Origin: JAGDMS01 sp050015455 | Lineage (GTDB): Bacteria; Desulfobacterota; Binatia; HRBIN30 | Direction of reading: 5' to 3' | Assembly: GCA_050015455.1 (NCBI GenBank) | Contig: JBEKBJ010000006.1 | Location: 1 to 64,000, forward strand | DNA: 64,000 nt | Shown: positions 8,468 through 16,883 of the stretch, piece by piece | How the letters are laid out: every line of letters starts with the position of its first letter | How positions within the stretch are numbered: the stretch's first letter is position 1 | Notes under the pieces: generated by a model | Seen by the model: only the letters and a program-made list of their open reading frames with translations | Told to the model about the DNA's origin: nothing | The model's database searches: none | Position numbers and translations under genes: made by a program

Positions 8468-9643
8468 ATGCATGTATTAAGGCGGAATCCTTGGCTGCCT
8501 GCCCTGGGGGTGCTGCTTGCTGTCTTGGTGGTGTATGGAGCGAGGGCTCGTGCCGATGTCACCACAGACCAGCCGGGTTCGATCATCATCTTTCCCAAGG
8601 TGATTTCGAACGGCACCCTGGACACGACCATTCAAATCACAAACACCGACAACATGGCGCACCAGGCGCAGTGCTACTACATCAATGCATCGGGAACGTG
8701 CAGCAGCAGCGGGGGCTTTTGCATCATCAACGGCGATTGTCCGTCAGGTGAAACCTGCTCGCGCTCGTGCACCGAAACCGACTTCCCGGTGCCGTTCACC
8801 AAGCAGCAGCCGGTGGGATGGCAAGCTTCCAGCGGGGGGGTCAACCCGGTGACTCTCGACACGATCCTAGGGGCGGGAACCGCATTCGGCGGTGAGCTGA
8901 AGTGCATCGTCATCGGTCCTGACGGTGCCCCTACGGTGGCGAATGTCCTGAAAGGTGAAGCGACCATCACGAGCGCCGCGGGTGGGACGGAAAGCGTCTA
9001 CAACGCCATCGCTATTCAAGCCACCAATCCGTCGTCTAGTCCGCCGTCTAATGATCCGTACGACTTCGCGCTGCCGCTGAATAACACACAGTATAACGCC
9101 TGTCCGGCCAGTCTGATCATGAATTACCGTCCCGACGGCACCTACACTTTTTTCGGAACCGACGTGACGATTGCCAATGAGCTGACGCTGGTCCCGTGCA
9201 CGGAAGACATTACGGACTTGGTGCTTGGCGGTACTCCCTCACGGGCGCTGTTCACGATCACGAATGAATTTGAACAAACGGTCACCACCAGCGTGACATT
9301 TGATTGCTGGCTGGACGATACACTGGCTGATCTGATCCCGGCGATCAGCACGGAATTCGCGAATGTGACCATTACGCCGCCATCTTCGTCCGTCTGCTTG
9401 ACAGGCGACCTGGTCGGCCAGCCGTGCACCGTCCCTGCGGGAGGGCCCGATCCTTGCACGGGTGCGGTGCCTCGAGGCGGTGTCTTGCTAGGGTGTCTGC
9501 CATGGACCGGACTGCTCGGTGTGGCTGAGCAGATTCAGACGAGCACCGGCGGAACCACTCGCGAGGCTTACAATCTCCATGTTATCGGAACGCGGCCGGG
9601 CGACATCATCATCGCGCCGATCGATGCTGTTCCTGGTCCGTGA
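8468..9643 (+). CDS. Secreted Cys-rich protein, tandem paralog family member 1
   Basis: A 391-residue exported protein of a family I do not recognise. The signal peptide is MHVLRRNPWLPALGVLLAV..., cleaved near GARARA. The mature N-terminus reads DVTTDQPGSIIIFPKV, then TTIQITNT, QCYYIN and QPVGWQASSGG. Core motifs shared with the next three genes are GELKCIV, LKGEATI, YNAIAIQ, NACPASLIM, LTLVPC and NEFEQ followed by a Cys-containing strand. Two Cys-rich inserts interrupt the core (CSSSGGFCIINGDCPSGETC near residue 75 and a second near residue 310). The start is fixed by AAAGGAGG six bases upstream. Beta-rich, disulfide-stabilised surface or matrix protein is inference. Confidence 0.8.
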   Translation: MHVLRRNPWLPALGVLLAVLVVYGARARADVTTDQPGSIIIFPKVISNGTLDTTIQITNTDNMAHQAQCYYINASGTCSSSGGFCIINGDCPSGETCSRSCTETDFPVPFTKQQPVGWQASSGGVNPVTLDTILGAGTAFGGELKCIVIGPDGAPTVANVLKGEATITSAAGGTESVYNAIAIQATNPSSSPPSNDPYDFALPLNNTQYNACPASLIMNYRPDGTYTFFGTDVTIANELTLVPCTEDITDLVLGGTPSRALFTITNEFEQTVTTSVTFDCWLDDTLADLIPAISTEFANVTITPPSSSVCLTGDLVGQPCTVPAGGPDPCTGAVPRGGVLLGCLPWTGLLGVAEQIQTSTGGTTREAYNLHVIGTRPGDIIIAPIDAVPGP

Positions 9644-9735
9644 TCGATTGAGGGCTGTGGAGGTATGCCATGAAGACACAGCATGTCTGCAATCGATCGG
9701 GGCTTGCAACCGTGGGCAGAAAAAGGAGATGGGCA

Positions 9736-10959
9736 ATGCTGAAAATGACTCGAATTGCCACCGTAAGTGCGATGGTCAGCCTCGGGGCGGGAATGCTCAT
9801 GACGGGGCTCGCCACGCCAGCGCGCGGATTGACGACGAGTGACAAGCCGGCTGCGATTCTGGTATGGCCAAAGGTGGTGGTGGACACCTCCGGGAGCTTG
9901 GGCGCTGGGCCGACGGAAACCGTCATTCAGTTGACAAATACAAACACCGCACCGGCGTTGGCACACTGCTTCTACGTTGATGCCAACAGCCACTGCGCAG
10001 CGAACGCTCCGAATGCCGGGGATGTCTGCCAGTCATCACTGCAATGCCCCCCCGGAGGACCAGTGTATTACTCATGTGTCCCTTCGTGCTCGGAGGAAGA
10101 CTTCGACGTCATCCTGACGGCCGGTCAACCGATCGGGTGGTCGGCTAGCGCAGGGCTGGGCGCTTCCTCCCTTATCACAAAGGGCACATGCACAGGTCTT
10201 GGCACACCGTGTACGATTGATGCGCAATGTTTTAACAGCACCTGCGACCTCAGCAACACGAATCTCGGCACCGGCATTCCGCCTGTGCCGGAGGATCCGT
10301 TTGCCGGCTCGCTGACGTGCATCGAGTACACGACAGGCGCCGCCCCGGCGCTCGACGTGTCGAGCAACACCTTGAAAGGCGAAGGCACCATCGAAAGCTT
10401 AGTCAGTGGTGAACCACCACAGGTCGAGATTTACAACGCCGTCGGCCTCCAGGGCACCGGCACAGCACCGACAGACCCAAGCGTACTCCAGCTCGGGGGG
10501 ACGAGCGGCGCACCCGGATCGTATGGCGCCTGTCCCACGGCGCTCATTCTCGATCACAAGTTTGACAGCGCAAGCTCGAGCACCGACCTGACACTCGTAC
10601 CGTGCGGAGACAACTTCCTGACCCGAACCTTCGGGAACGTCACGGCGCAGTTCGTGGTCTACAACGAGTTCGAGCAGCGCTTTTCGACCAGTCACGCCGT
10701 GCCCTGCTTTTTTGAGAGCGTCATCTCGAATATCGACACGCTGTATTCCAGCCGGTCGATTTTTAGCCAGGCTGTTTCCGGCACCGAGTTCGGTCAGACG
10801 CGAATTCGTGGCGTGGGGAGCGCGCAGACGGGCCGCGGTCTGATCGGCGTCGCCCGCGTCGCCAATCCAGAACTCGGCGGTAGTGGGGCGTACAACTTGT
10901 GGGAGCAAGGCAGCCCCGACTTCACCACCGTCAATCCGGACGTAATCACTATTCCGTAA
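9736..10959 (+). CDS. Secreted Cys-rich protein, tandem paralog family member 2
   Basis: A 407-residue member of the same family. After the signal peptide (ending near ATPARG) the mature part reads LTTSDKPAAILVWPKVV, then ETVIQLTNTN, HCFYVD, QPIGWSAS, SLTCIEY, LKGEGTI, YNAVGLQ, CPTALILDH, LTLVPC and NEFEQRFSTSH. Cys-rich inserts are CQSSLQCPPGG and CTGLGTPCTIDAQCFNSTC. The ATG at 9736 has AAGGAG seven bases upstream. Another in-frame ATG at 9670 also has GGAGG but would give an unusually long n-region, so 9736 is preferred. The gene begins 92 bp after member 1 and ends 52 bp before the start of member 3. Confidence 0.8.
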   Translation: MLKMTRIATVSAMVSLGAGMLMTGLATPARGLTTSDKPAAILVWPKVVVDTSGSLGAGPTETVIQLTNTNTAPALAHCFYVDANSHCAANAPNAGDVCQSSLQCPPGGPVYYSCVPSCSEEDFDVILTAGQPIGWSASAGLGASSLITKGTCTGLGTPCTIDAQCFNSTCDLSNTNLGTGIPPVPEDPFAGSLTCIEYTTGAAPALDVSSNTLKGEGTIESLVSGEPPQVEIYNAVGLQGTGTAPTDPSVLQLGGTSGAPGSYGACPTALILDHKFDSASSSTDLTLVPCGDNFLTRTFGNVTAQFVVYNEFEQRFSTSHAVPCFFESVISNIDTLYSSRSIFSQAVSGTEFGQTRIRGVGSAQTGRGLIGVARVANPELGGSGAYNLWEQGSPDFTTVNPDVITIP

Positions 10960-11011
10960 CCCAGGAGCGCATTGGCGAACTCTGGTGGTGCTGGTCAAAA
11001 GGAGGAAAGTC

Positions 11012-12115
11012 ATGAGGACGATCCAATACGGGGGCGCCGGTGGGCTGGTGGCGTTACTCGGAGTATGTGCGTTGGTCGTAGGCACTGCGCGAGCTGACGT
11101 ATACACCGAACGTCCTGGTTCCATTCTTATATTCCCGAAGGTTGTGAACACCAGCGGTGCGGAAGGCAGGACGACCGTCATCCAGATCACGAATACGGGG
11201 AACATGGCGGACCAGACTCGTTGCTTTTACGTCACGCCGAGCGCAACGGGGTGCGCGGAGACGGATTTCGATTTGTTCCTGACGAAGCAACAGCCGACGA
11301 GCTTCGTCGTCGCATCCGGCCGCGGCATGCAATCGACTCCGGGCTTGAGTCCGGGGCTCATCCCGCCGGTACAGCCCGGCTTCATCGGCGCGCTGATCTG
11401 CGCCGAGGTCGGTCCTGATGGAGCGCCCCTGAACATGAATCAGCTCAAGGGCGAAGCGACAATCATTTCTGCTGACTCGCCTGATGAGAGCGGGTACTCG
11501 CCTGATCAGAGCAAGTACGACGCTCTTGCTGTCCAGGGCCTGAAGCCAAACAACAACGACGACATCCTCAACCTCGACGGGACTGAGTACAACAACTGCC
11601 CAGCCACGACGATCGTGGACTTCCAGCCATTCGGCGCCACTGACCCGATCATCGAGGCACTCGGCAACGGCGGGATCTGCAGTGACAACGCCGCACCGTG
11701 TAACAACAGCAGTCAATGCAACTCGGGTGCTACGTGCGATACCGGGCAGTCGACCGTCGCCAGTGTGCTGTCGCTGGTTCCGTGCAATCTCGATCTGGAG
11801 AACGGGATAGCGACGAAGGTGACTTTGCAGGTTAAAGCGTGGGACGAATACGAAGTTTACCGGAGTACGGCGTTGAGCTTCAGTTGTGTCGGCAACATCG
11901 ACCTAACCAAAATCCCCCAATTGCTGTCCAGCAATTTCCTCCCAGACGCGCAATTTGTGACGATGCAGCTGACGCCTTCGGTTGGCGGTCCGGTCCTCGG
12001 CGTACTTGAGAGCACGTATGCTGACAGCGTTGGAAATGCTGCTGGCACGGCGGCCAATCTGCAGGTCGAGGGGGCTGGCGCGGCGGCACAAATCACCGTG
12101 CCTAGCGAGCAGTGA
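11012..12115 (+). CDS. Secreted Cys-rich protein, tandem paralog family member 3
   Basis: A 367-residue family member. The signal peptide ends near TARA; the mature part begins DVYTERPGSILIFPKVV and continues TTVIQITNTG, RCFYVT, ETDFDLFLTKQQP, GALICAEVGPDGAP, LKGEATI, NNCPATTIVDF and LSLVPC. One Cys cassette (CSDNAAPCNNSSQCNSGATC, about residues 229-248) sits just before LSLVPC, a site where members 1, 2 and 4 have no such insert. The NEFEQ motif of the paralogs is replaced by WDEYEVYRSTALSFSC. AAAAGGAGG lies six bases before the ATG. This is the most divergent of the four. Confidence 0.8.
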   Translation: MRTIQYGGAGGLVALLGVCALVVGTARADVYTERPGSILIFPKVVNTSGAEGRTTVIQITNTGNMADQTRCFYVTPSATGCAETDFDLFLTKQQPTSFVVASGRGMQSTPGLSPGLIPPVQPGFIGALICAEVGPDGAPLNMNQLKGEATIISADSPDESGYSPDQSKYDALAVQGLKPNNNDDILNLDGTEYNNCPATTIVDFQPFGATDPIIEALGNGGICSDNAAPCNNSSQCNSGATCDTGQSTVASVLSLVPCNLDLENGIATKVTLQVKAWDEYEVYRSTALSFSCVGNIDLTKIPQLLSSNFLPDAQFVTMQLTPSVGGPVLGVLESTYADSVGNAAGTAANLQVEGAGAAAQITVPSEQ

Positions 12116-12176
12116 GGTGCACGACATGCACAGGGCCGCAGAGTTCGAAGGGCTCAAGAGTGAAAGGAGACGGGCG

Positions 12177-13397
12177 ATGGTGAAGCGGGTATTCTTGATG
12201 ACAGGGCTCGCTGGACTCGCAGCGAGTACCGTCCTCCTGGCCACGGTCGGGAGCGCGCGTGCCCAGACCCTACCGGCCTCCGACCGTCCGGCGGGCCTGG
12301 TCATTTACCCAAAGATTGTGTCTGACCCGAGTGCGATCTTCACGTTAGGCAGCGGGCCGCGGACGGATACGCTCATTCGGCTCACGAACGTTTCGGCGGC
12401 CTCGGTGACTGCGGAGTGCTTTTATGTCGACGGCACCAGCCACTGCTCGATTGGCATAAACTCCTTTGATCCGGTAACCGGCGCATGCCGTACCAACAGC
12501 GACTGCGATGAAGGTGGAACGTGTGTCCCGGCTTCTTGCCAGACGGGGATACCGGACTTCCCACTGACCCTGACGCCCAACCAAACGGTGGGCTGGGTCG
12601 TGAGCACCGGTGGCACGCTGCCGGAGAGTGCGGGGACTGTCCCGCCCGCACCGACTCTTTTCTTCATCGGTGAGTTGAAGTGCATCGAGGGGACCTTCAC
12701 TAGTGGCGGTGCGTTCGAGGCCCTCAACGCCAATGACCTCGTCGGTGGGGCAACCATCGAGACCGTGACGAGCGGGTCCCCTGGCAGTGTGGATGCCAGG
12801 GAATACAGCGCGATTGGCTTGGCCGCTGTGTCAGCCCCGGCAGCGCCGGGGTCGACAGGCCAAACGCTCTGTTTAGGTGAGACGCCGGGCTCGACCGAGT
12901 GCACGGTGGCCAACTACGCAAACTGCCCGAGCACACTGATTTTGGACCACTTCTTTGACTATGCCGCAGCTGCTAGCGACACTACCGGAGTGTCGTTGCA
13001 GACGGACCTGACCCTGGTTCCGTGTTCTGAGAGTCCGGAGGGGGGCGGGACCGTACCGCGCACCGCGGTGCAATTTCTCGTCTACAACGAGTTTGAGCAG
13101 CGCTTTTCAACTAGCATGGCATTCAGCTGCTTTAACGAGATTGAGTTATCGCAAATCGACACGCGCCCAGGTCAGGAGCAGTACTCCATTTTCAACGAGA
13201 ATGTGCAGGGAACACTTAGCGGACAGACGAAGATCCGGCCGGTTCCTGGGTCGGAGACCGAGATCGGCCACGGCTTGCTCGGTGTGGCCGAGCAGTTCTT
13301 CACGTATAATCTCAACGGTGCCACCGGGTCAGCGGCGTGGAATCTGAATTACTTGGGTGCGAATGGGACCCAAGGCGATTTCCTCCGCATTCCGTGA
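12177..13397 (+). CDS. Secreted Cys-rich protein, tandem paralog family member 4
   Basis: A 406-residue family member and the last gene before the terminator. The signal peptide is MVKRVFLMTGLAGLAAS..., ending near SARAQ. Mature landmarks are SDRPAGLVIYPKIV, DTLIRLTNVS, ECFYVDGTSHC, QTVGWVVSTGG, GELKCIE, GGATIET, YANCPSTLILDHFFDY, LTLVPC, VYNEFEQRFSTSM and GHGLLGVAEQ. A cassette CRTNSDCDEGGTCVPASC occupies the same position as the first insert of members 1 and 2. AAAGGAG lies seven bases before the ATG. It is closest to member 2 (shared HC, FDSA/FDYA and NEFEQRFSTS segments), suggesting stepwise tandem duplication. Confidence 0.8.
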   Translation: MVKRVFLMTGLAGLAASTVLLATVGSARAQTLPASDRPAGLVIYPKIVSDPSAIFTLGSGPRTDTLIRLTNVSAASVTAECFYVDGTSHCSIGINSFDPVTGACRTNSDCDEGGTCVPASCQTGIPDFPLTLTPNQTVGWVVSTGGTLPESAGTVPPAPTLFFIGELKCIEGTFTSGGAFEALNANDLVGGATIETVTSGSPGSVDAREYSAIGLAAVSAPAAPGSTGQTLCLGETPGSTECTVANYANCPSTLILDHFFDYAAAASDTTGVSLQTDLTLVPCSESPEGGGTVPRTAVQFLVYNEFEQRFSTSMAFSCFNEIELSQIDTRPGQEQYSIFNENVQGTLSGQTKIRPVPGSETEIGHGLLGVAEQFFTYNLNGATGSAAWNLNYLGANGTQGDFLRIP

Positions 13398-13418
13398 CCT
13401 GATCCCTGAACTGGCGAG

Positions 13419-13453
13419 AAGGCCGGCGGCCGTCATGGCAGCCGGCCTTTTTT
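13419..13453 (+). terminator. Rho-independent terminator after secreted-protein cluster
   Basis: A perfect 9-bp stem AAGGCCGGC (13419-13427) and GCCGGCCTT (13441-13449), with a 13-base loop, runs directly into a T-tract (13448-13453). It lies 22 bp after the last Cys-rich gene and marks the end of the plus-strand run. Confidence 0.9.
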
Positions 13454-13648
13454 GTGTGCCGAGCATGAACCCCTTCCCATTTTAGGGTTTGGAATCAGCG
13501 ATTTTGTCCAGGGCGCGTTCAGATTTGTCTGTTCGTCCGCCTTGCGTAGCCTGCTTTCCGGCTCGTGGAGTGGCTGGGTAAACAGGCACAGAAGTTGCGC
13601 GCGGTAAGCGCGTTTCTGTGCTACTCTTGCGGATAGGATCGGGGTTTG

Positions 13649-14047
13649 ATGGCGCGCAAGAAAATTCTGGTCGTTGAGGACAACCTGGATAATCGCCGTA
13701 TCTTGGTGTACCGCCTGCGGCGCATCGGCGATTTCGATATTCTGGAGGCGACTAACGGTAAGGAGGCGCTGAGTATCGTGGAATCTGAGGGGCCTGATTT
13801 GATCTTCATGGACCTCAAGATGCCCGTGATGGACGGCTGGGAGGCCACACGGAGGATCCGGGCTGGTGAGAGTGGCAGCCGAGTTCCAATCATCGCCCTG
13901 ACGGCGCAGGCTATGGCCGGGGACGAGCAGAAGGCGTTGGCCGCCGGGTGCGATGATTACGTCGCCAAACCTATCGTTGATCCGAACATCGTGCGCCACA
14001 AGCTGGAGCGGCTCCTGGGGACAGATCCGCCGCAGCTGGCATCATAG
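13649..14047 (+). CDS. Single-domain response regulator (CheY/DivK-like)
   Basis: A 132-residue receiver domain with no output domain. The acidic pair is in ILVVEDN, the phospho-acceptor Asp in IFMDLKMPVMDGW (near residue 55), the switch Thr in ALTAQAM and the conserved Lys in DYVAKPI. MDLKMPVMDG and the short C-terminus are typical of DivK-like receivers that signal by protein-protein contact. A TTG immediately before the ATG is a possible alternative start. It stands apart from the two-component cluster at 16.9-20.2 kb but could share its phosphorelay; the partner kinase is unknown. Confidence 0.9.
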   Translation: MARKKILVVEDNLDNRRILVYRLRRIGDFDILEATNGKEALSIVESEGPDLIFMDLKMPVMDGWEATRRIRAGESGSRVPIIALTAQAMAGDEQKALAAGCDDYVAKPIVDPNIVRHKLERLLGTDPPQLAS

Positions 14048-14082
14048 ATACAGAGAAGCCGGGCGCAACAAGGCGGCTTAGA

Positions 14083-14364
14083 TCAGCTGCGCCGAAACTG
14101 ATGGTCCCAAGTCTGGAGGATCGCGTTGGCGGCTCTTGCAACTACAATGACAAAGGCCGCTGCGGCGACCGAAGCAAGTAGCGAATGATGGAACACGTGG
14201 GGCCCAAAGTCAGTGTGGAGGACAGGCTCAAGTACAACACCGACCATCCCGGCACAGAGGAGCCAGCGGACGGGCACCTGTGCACGCAAGATCAGGCCGG
14301 CAGCAACGCCCGACCCGATCGCGAGTAGAAAGACCTGAAACAGAACCACGGCTTCGAGCAACAT
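14083..14364 (-). CDS. Small membrane protein, unknown
   Basis: A 93-residue hydrophobic protein with about three predicted membrane helices (residues 4-26, 33-49 and 60-80) and a short positively charged C-terminus (HQFRRS). It has no recognisable family motif. GGAGG lies seven bases before the ATG on the minus strand, which argues for a real gene. The next minus-strand gene upstream is the small HTH protein at 14517-14759. Confidence 0.6.
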   Translation of the reverse strand: MLLEAVVLFQVFLLAIGSGVAAGLILRAQVPVRWLLCAGMVGVVLEPVLHTDFGPHVFHHSLLASVAAAAFVIVVARAANAILQTWDHQFRRS

Positions 14365-14516
14365 CCCGATTCCTCCAAGGCGAACGCCGATGTGTAAGCC
14401 ATGGCCGTGCCCGAGCGTGGAGTGCCAAGGGCAAGCTTCGATTTGCGTCCCGGTGTCAGAGGTTTGACGGTAGTCCTATCGAAAGGCTAACGGCCTATTG
14501 GTGACGGGAAGCCGGG

Positions 14517-14759
14517 TCACTCGTGTGCGGCATCCGGTTCGCGGTCGACGTCTTTGTTGGCGAGGTCGTGAACGGAACGGCCGTGCCGCTGCGCGAAATC
14601 CAGGAGGGTCGCGCGGGCAAGCTTGCTGGGCCGGAAACGGCCATTCTCCCAGCGGTTCACCGTGCCAACCGTGATCCCTAACTCGTGAGCGAATTCCTCT
14701 TGCGTCATCTTCAGTTCATGCCGCAGGCTCCGTACGAATTCACTCGCCTGATCAAACAT
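14517..14759 (-). CDS. XRE-family helix-turn-helix regulator
   Basis: An 80-residue DNA-binding protein consisting of one Cro/CI-type HTH. The core reads RSLRHELKMTQEEFAHELGITVGTVNRWENGRFRPSKLA: helix 2 is TQEEFAHELG and the recognition helix VGTVNRWENG. The start at 14759 has GGAGG nine bases upstream, whereas a longer frame extends into Cys/Arg-rich sequence unlike the family. With no effector domain it is probably a simple repressor or a plasmid/antitoxin-type regulator. No toxin partner is adjacent. Confidence 0.85.
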   Translation of the reverse strand: MFDQASEFVRSLRHELKMTQEEFAHELGITVGTVNRWENGRFRPSKLARATLLDFAQRHGRSVHDLANKDVDREPDAAHE

Positions 14760-14974
14760 ATCGAAACTCCTCCGGTTTTTCTTACAGCGCTGGCTGCAAT
14801 CAGTATCGACACGGCGAAAGAGCAAGTCAGGTGCCACGATAGCTTCACCTTCAGGTGGTGCTCTGGGTAGAGCAAGGTGCCGTCACGAGCGTGGCGTACC
14901 TTCAGTAACCGGCGCTTTTCATGACGAACCGCCGAAGCTGCACCAGAGAAATGCAGCGGCGAAAGCCGAGGTCA
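14760..14974. other. Intergenic, no gene recognised
   Basis: The 215 bp upstream of the HTH gene and downstream of the DAHP-synthase-like gene contain no convincing coding frame, structured RNA or repeat. Confidence 0.5.
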
Positions 14975-16108
14975 CTAGACGTCGAAAAGGCGCTGCCGAT
15001 CGGCTGCGAGCTGAGCGTTGTACTCCTCCTCCAGCGACGCCGAGGGTAGGTAGGTACGGTCCAGCTCCAGCCGTAAGCGGTAGACTTGTTCACAGGCATG
15101 TACCAGCGCCTCAAGCTGCTCGGCGAACAGGCTCTGGAAGCCGTCCGACTTGGCGATCAGTGGGTTTGGGTGCGCTTCCACGAGCACCACCGATGCCCCG
15201 GCCATAATGCCAGCAAGGGTCATCGGATGAACGAGGTCACGAATACCGGTCCCGTGAGAAGCATCTACTGCGATTGGCAAGCCCGAAAGCTGATAGTGGA
15301 ACGCTGCCACACTGCCGAGATCCAAAGTGTTCCGTGTGTAGCGGTTGCAGGTGGTGATCCCGCGCTCGCAGAGGATCACGTTCTCTTTTCCCAAAGACAG
15401 GACGCGTTCGACCCAGAGGAGGTAAGCTTCGGTGTCGAGGGAATTTCCGCGCTTGTGAATGACAGGCAACGGGGTCGTTCGCAGGCGATTCAGGAGCGCC
15501 TGATTCTTGGAATTGGGCTCGCCGATCTGTAGGCAATCGACGCCCGTATCCTCGTAAAGCGGGAGGTCGCCCGGATCGAGGATCTCGACCACGGTCGGCA
15601 GTTCATAAGCACGGCCGGCCTTGACGATGAGGTCTAGCGCTTTGTGCAGTGACTGCTCGTCCTCAGCGCCCAGCCCTTCCCAGCCACTGTAGGGGCTTGA
15701 GCGGTATTTCACTACCCCGCCGCGCAAGGCCTTGCAGCCAGCGGCTTTGATCATGCGTGCCGCTTCCATGATCTGGGCTTCGCTTTCAACCGAGCAGGGG
15801 CCTCCGATGACGACGAGGTCCGGCCCGCCACACATCACTGACGCGATGGCGATTCGTTGATGGACGAGATGGCCTGGCGAGCCCTTTTGCGCCACCCGTT
15901 TGTACGCCTTGGAGATCGGGATCAGCACCTCGATGCCGGCCATCTCCTCTATTTCGCCGCTGGGGAGACGGCTGATGTCTCCATAGACGCCGATCAGGGT
16001 GATGTCTTCCCCGACCATGATCCCGGTCTTGAACCCGAGGTCAGCGAGGCGATCCTCGATGGCCCGCACCTCCCCGGCGCTCGCGCCGGGTCGCATCTTG
16101 ACAAGCAT
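14975..16108 (-). CDS. DAHP synthase-like protein (type I-beta fold), variant active site
   Basis: A 377-residue protein with an N-terminal ferredoxin-like regulatory domain (residues 1-70, starting MLVKMRPGASAGEV) and a TIM barrel of the DAHP synthase family, which condenses PEP with erythrose 4-phosphate. Conserved parts are VVIGGPCSVESE, ALRGGVVKYR, ILCERGI, RNTLDLG, VDASHGTG and VEAHPNP. Two signature motifs deviate: the usual KPRTSPYSFQG is KYRSSPYSGWEG, and the PEP-binding GARNMQN-type motif is GEPNSKNQ, replacing the phosphate-binding Arg. Chemistry may therefore differ from classic AroF/AroG. The Met at 16108 matches the family start; 10 upstream codons are ignored. An unknown membrane-anchored gene lies 14 bp upstream. 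Confidence 0.8.
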   Translation of the reverse strand: MLVKMRPGASAGEVRAIEDRLADLGFKTGIMVGEDITLIGVYGDISRLPSGEIEEMAGIEVLIPISKAYKRVAQKGSPGHLVHQRIAIASVMCGGPDLVVIGGPCSVESEAQIMEAARMIKAAGCKALRGGVVKYRSSPYSGWEGLGAEDEQSLHKALDLIVKAGRAYELPTVVEILDPGDLPLYEDTGVDCLQIGEPNSKNQALLNRLRTTPLPVIHKRGNSLDTEAYLLWVERVLSLGKENVILCERGITTCNRYTRNTLDLGSVAAFHYQLSGLPIAVDASHGTGIRDLVHPMTLAGIMAGASVVLVEAHPNPLIAKSDGFQSLFAEQLEALVHACEQVYRLRLELDRTYLPSASLEEEYNAQLAADRQRLFDV

Positions 16109-16122
16109 ACTTGTTCTACCGA

Positions 16123-16584
16123 TCAGGCACTGTCGCAAAGCGCCTCAAGTTGTCTGCTAAGCGGTCGGTGGCACGGCGGCTGCGATTCGCTTCGGCAGGC
16201 CACTGGCCTCGTTGCCTTGCGGCCGGGGGGGATCTCCTTTGTCTGCAGATTGACGCGGCATACGGCAACCTTGCGCTCCGAGCGCACTGTCCACAACAGG
16301 GTCACCTCGTATTCCGGACCTTCGCGCTGCATGGCGTCCCAGCTGAATTCCCCGACGTAGACGTCCTGTTCCTTCGCCTTCAGGGAGTAAGCGCGGATCA
16401 TATCGTACAGGGTTTCGTTGCCGATCGGTTTTGAGTTTTTCACCAGCTCGATCGCGTCGTTCTTCTTATCGGTCCAGCGCTCGCGCGTGATCAACCGCGC
16501 GCCGACGTGCCAGGCAAAAGCAATCGAGAACACCGCCAAACCGCCCCATCCCAAGATGGTGCCCACCGTACTCTCCTGCTTCAC
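16123..16584 (-). CDS. Membrane-anchored hypothetical protein
   Basis: A 153-residue protein with one N-terminal membrane helix (about residues 8-28, TILGWGGLAVFSIAFAWHVG) followed by a soluble part (ETLYDMIRAYSLKAKEQDVYVGEFSW). Function is unknown. The frame begins with GTG. A strong GGAGGAGG lies further upstream but precedes an ATG that is one base out of frame with this protein (MATNPERE...), so either GTG is used with weak signals or a one-base indel separates the true N-terminus. It is immediately upstream of, and probably co-transcribed with, the DAHP-synthase-like gene. Confidence 0.55.
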   Translation of the reverse strand: MKQESTVGTILGWGGLAVFSIAFAWHVGARLITRERWTDKKNDAIELVKNSKPIGNETLYDMIRAYSLKAKEQDVYVGEFSWDAMQREGPEYEVTLLWTVRSERKVAVCRVNLQTKEIPPGRKATRPVACRSESQPPCHRPLSRQLEALCDSA

Positions 16585-16840
16585 GTTCGGGGTTGGTTGC
16601 CATGCCCTCCTCCTGGGTGCCGCTCCAAAGCCGAGAGACGGACATGGTGCCCGTCAGCTCTCGGCCATTCAACCGGGGATTATCACTTCCGGGGCAATTA
16701 CCTGACCCTGACTTTCAACGCAAGTGTCCGGTTACCCATGAATGCGACGTCCAAAAACGCACTATCGTCAAAATCGGTCTTGAGCGTGGCCTTCAGAGCC
16801 AAAACGCAGAGCCAACACTGGATGACGCTCGCCGCTGGCA

Positions 16841-16846
16841 TATAGT
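16841..16846 (+). promoter_or_regulatory. Possible -10 box for histidine kinase gene
   Basis: TATAGT occurs 38 bp before the likely ATG of the kinase, in the roughly 300-bp divergent intergenic region. No good -35 sits at 17-18 bp, so this is tentative. Confidence 0.3.
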
Positions 16847-16883
16847 TTGCCGTGTCACGTGCTCCGTGTCCGCCATAGACACC

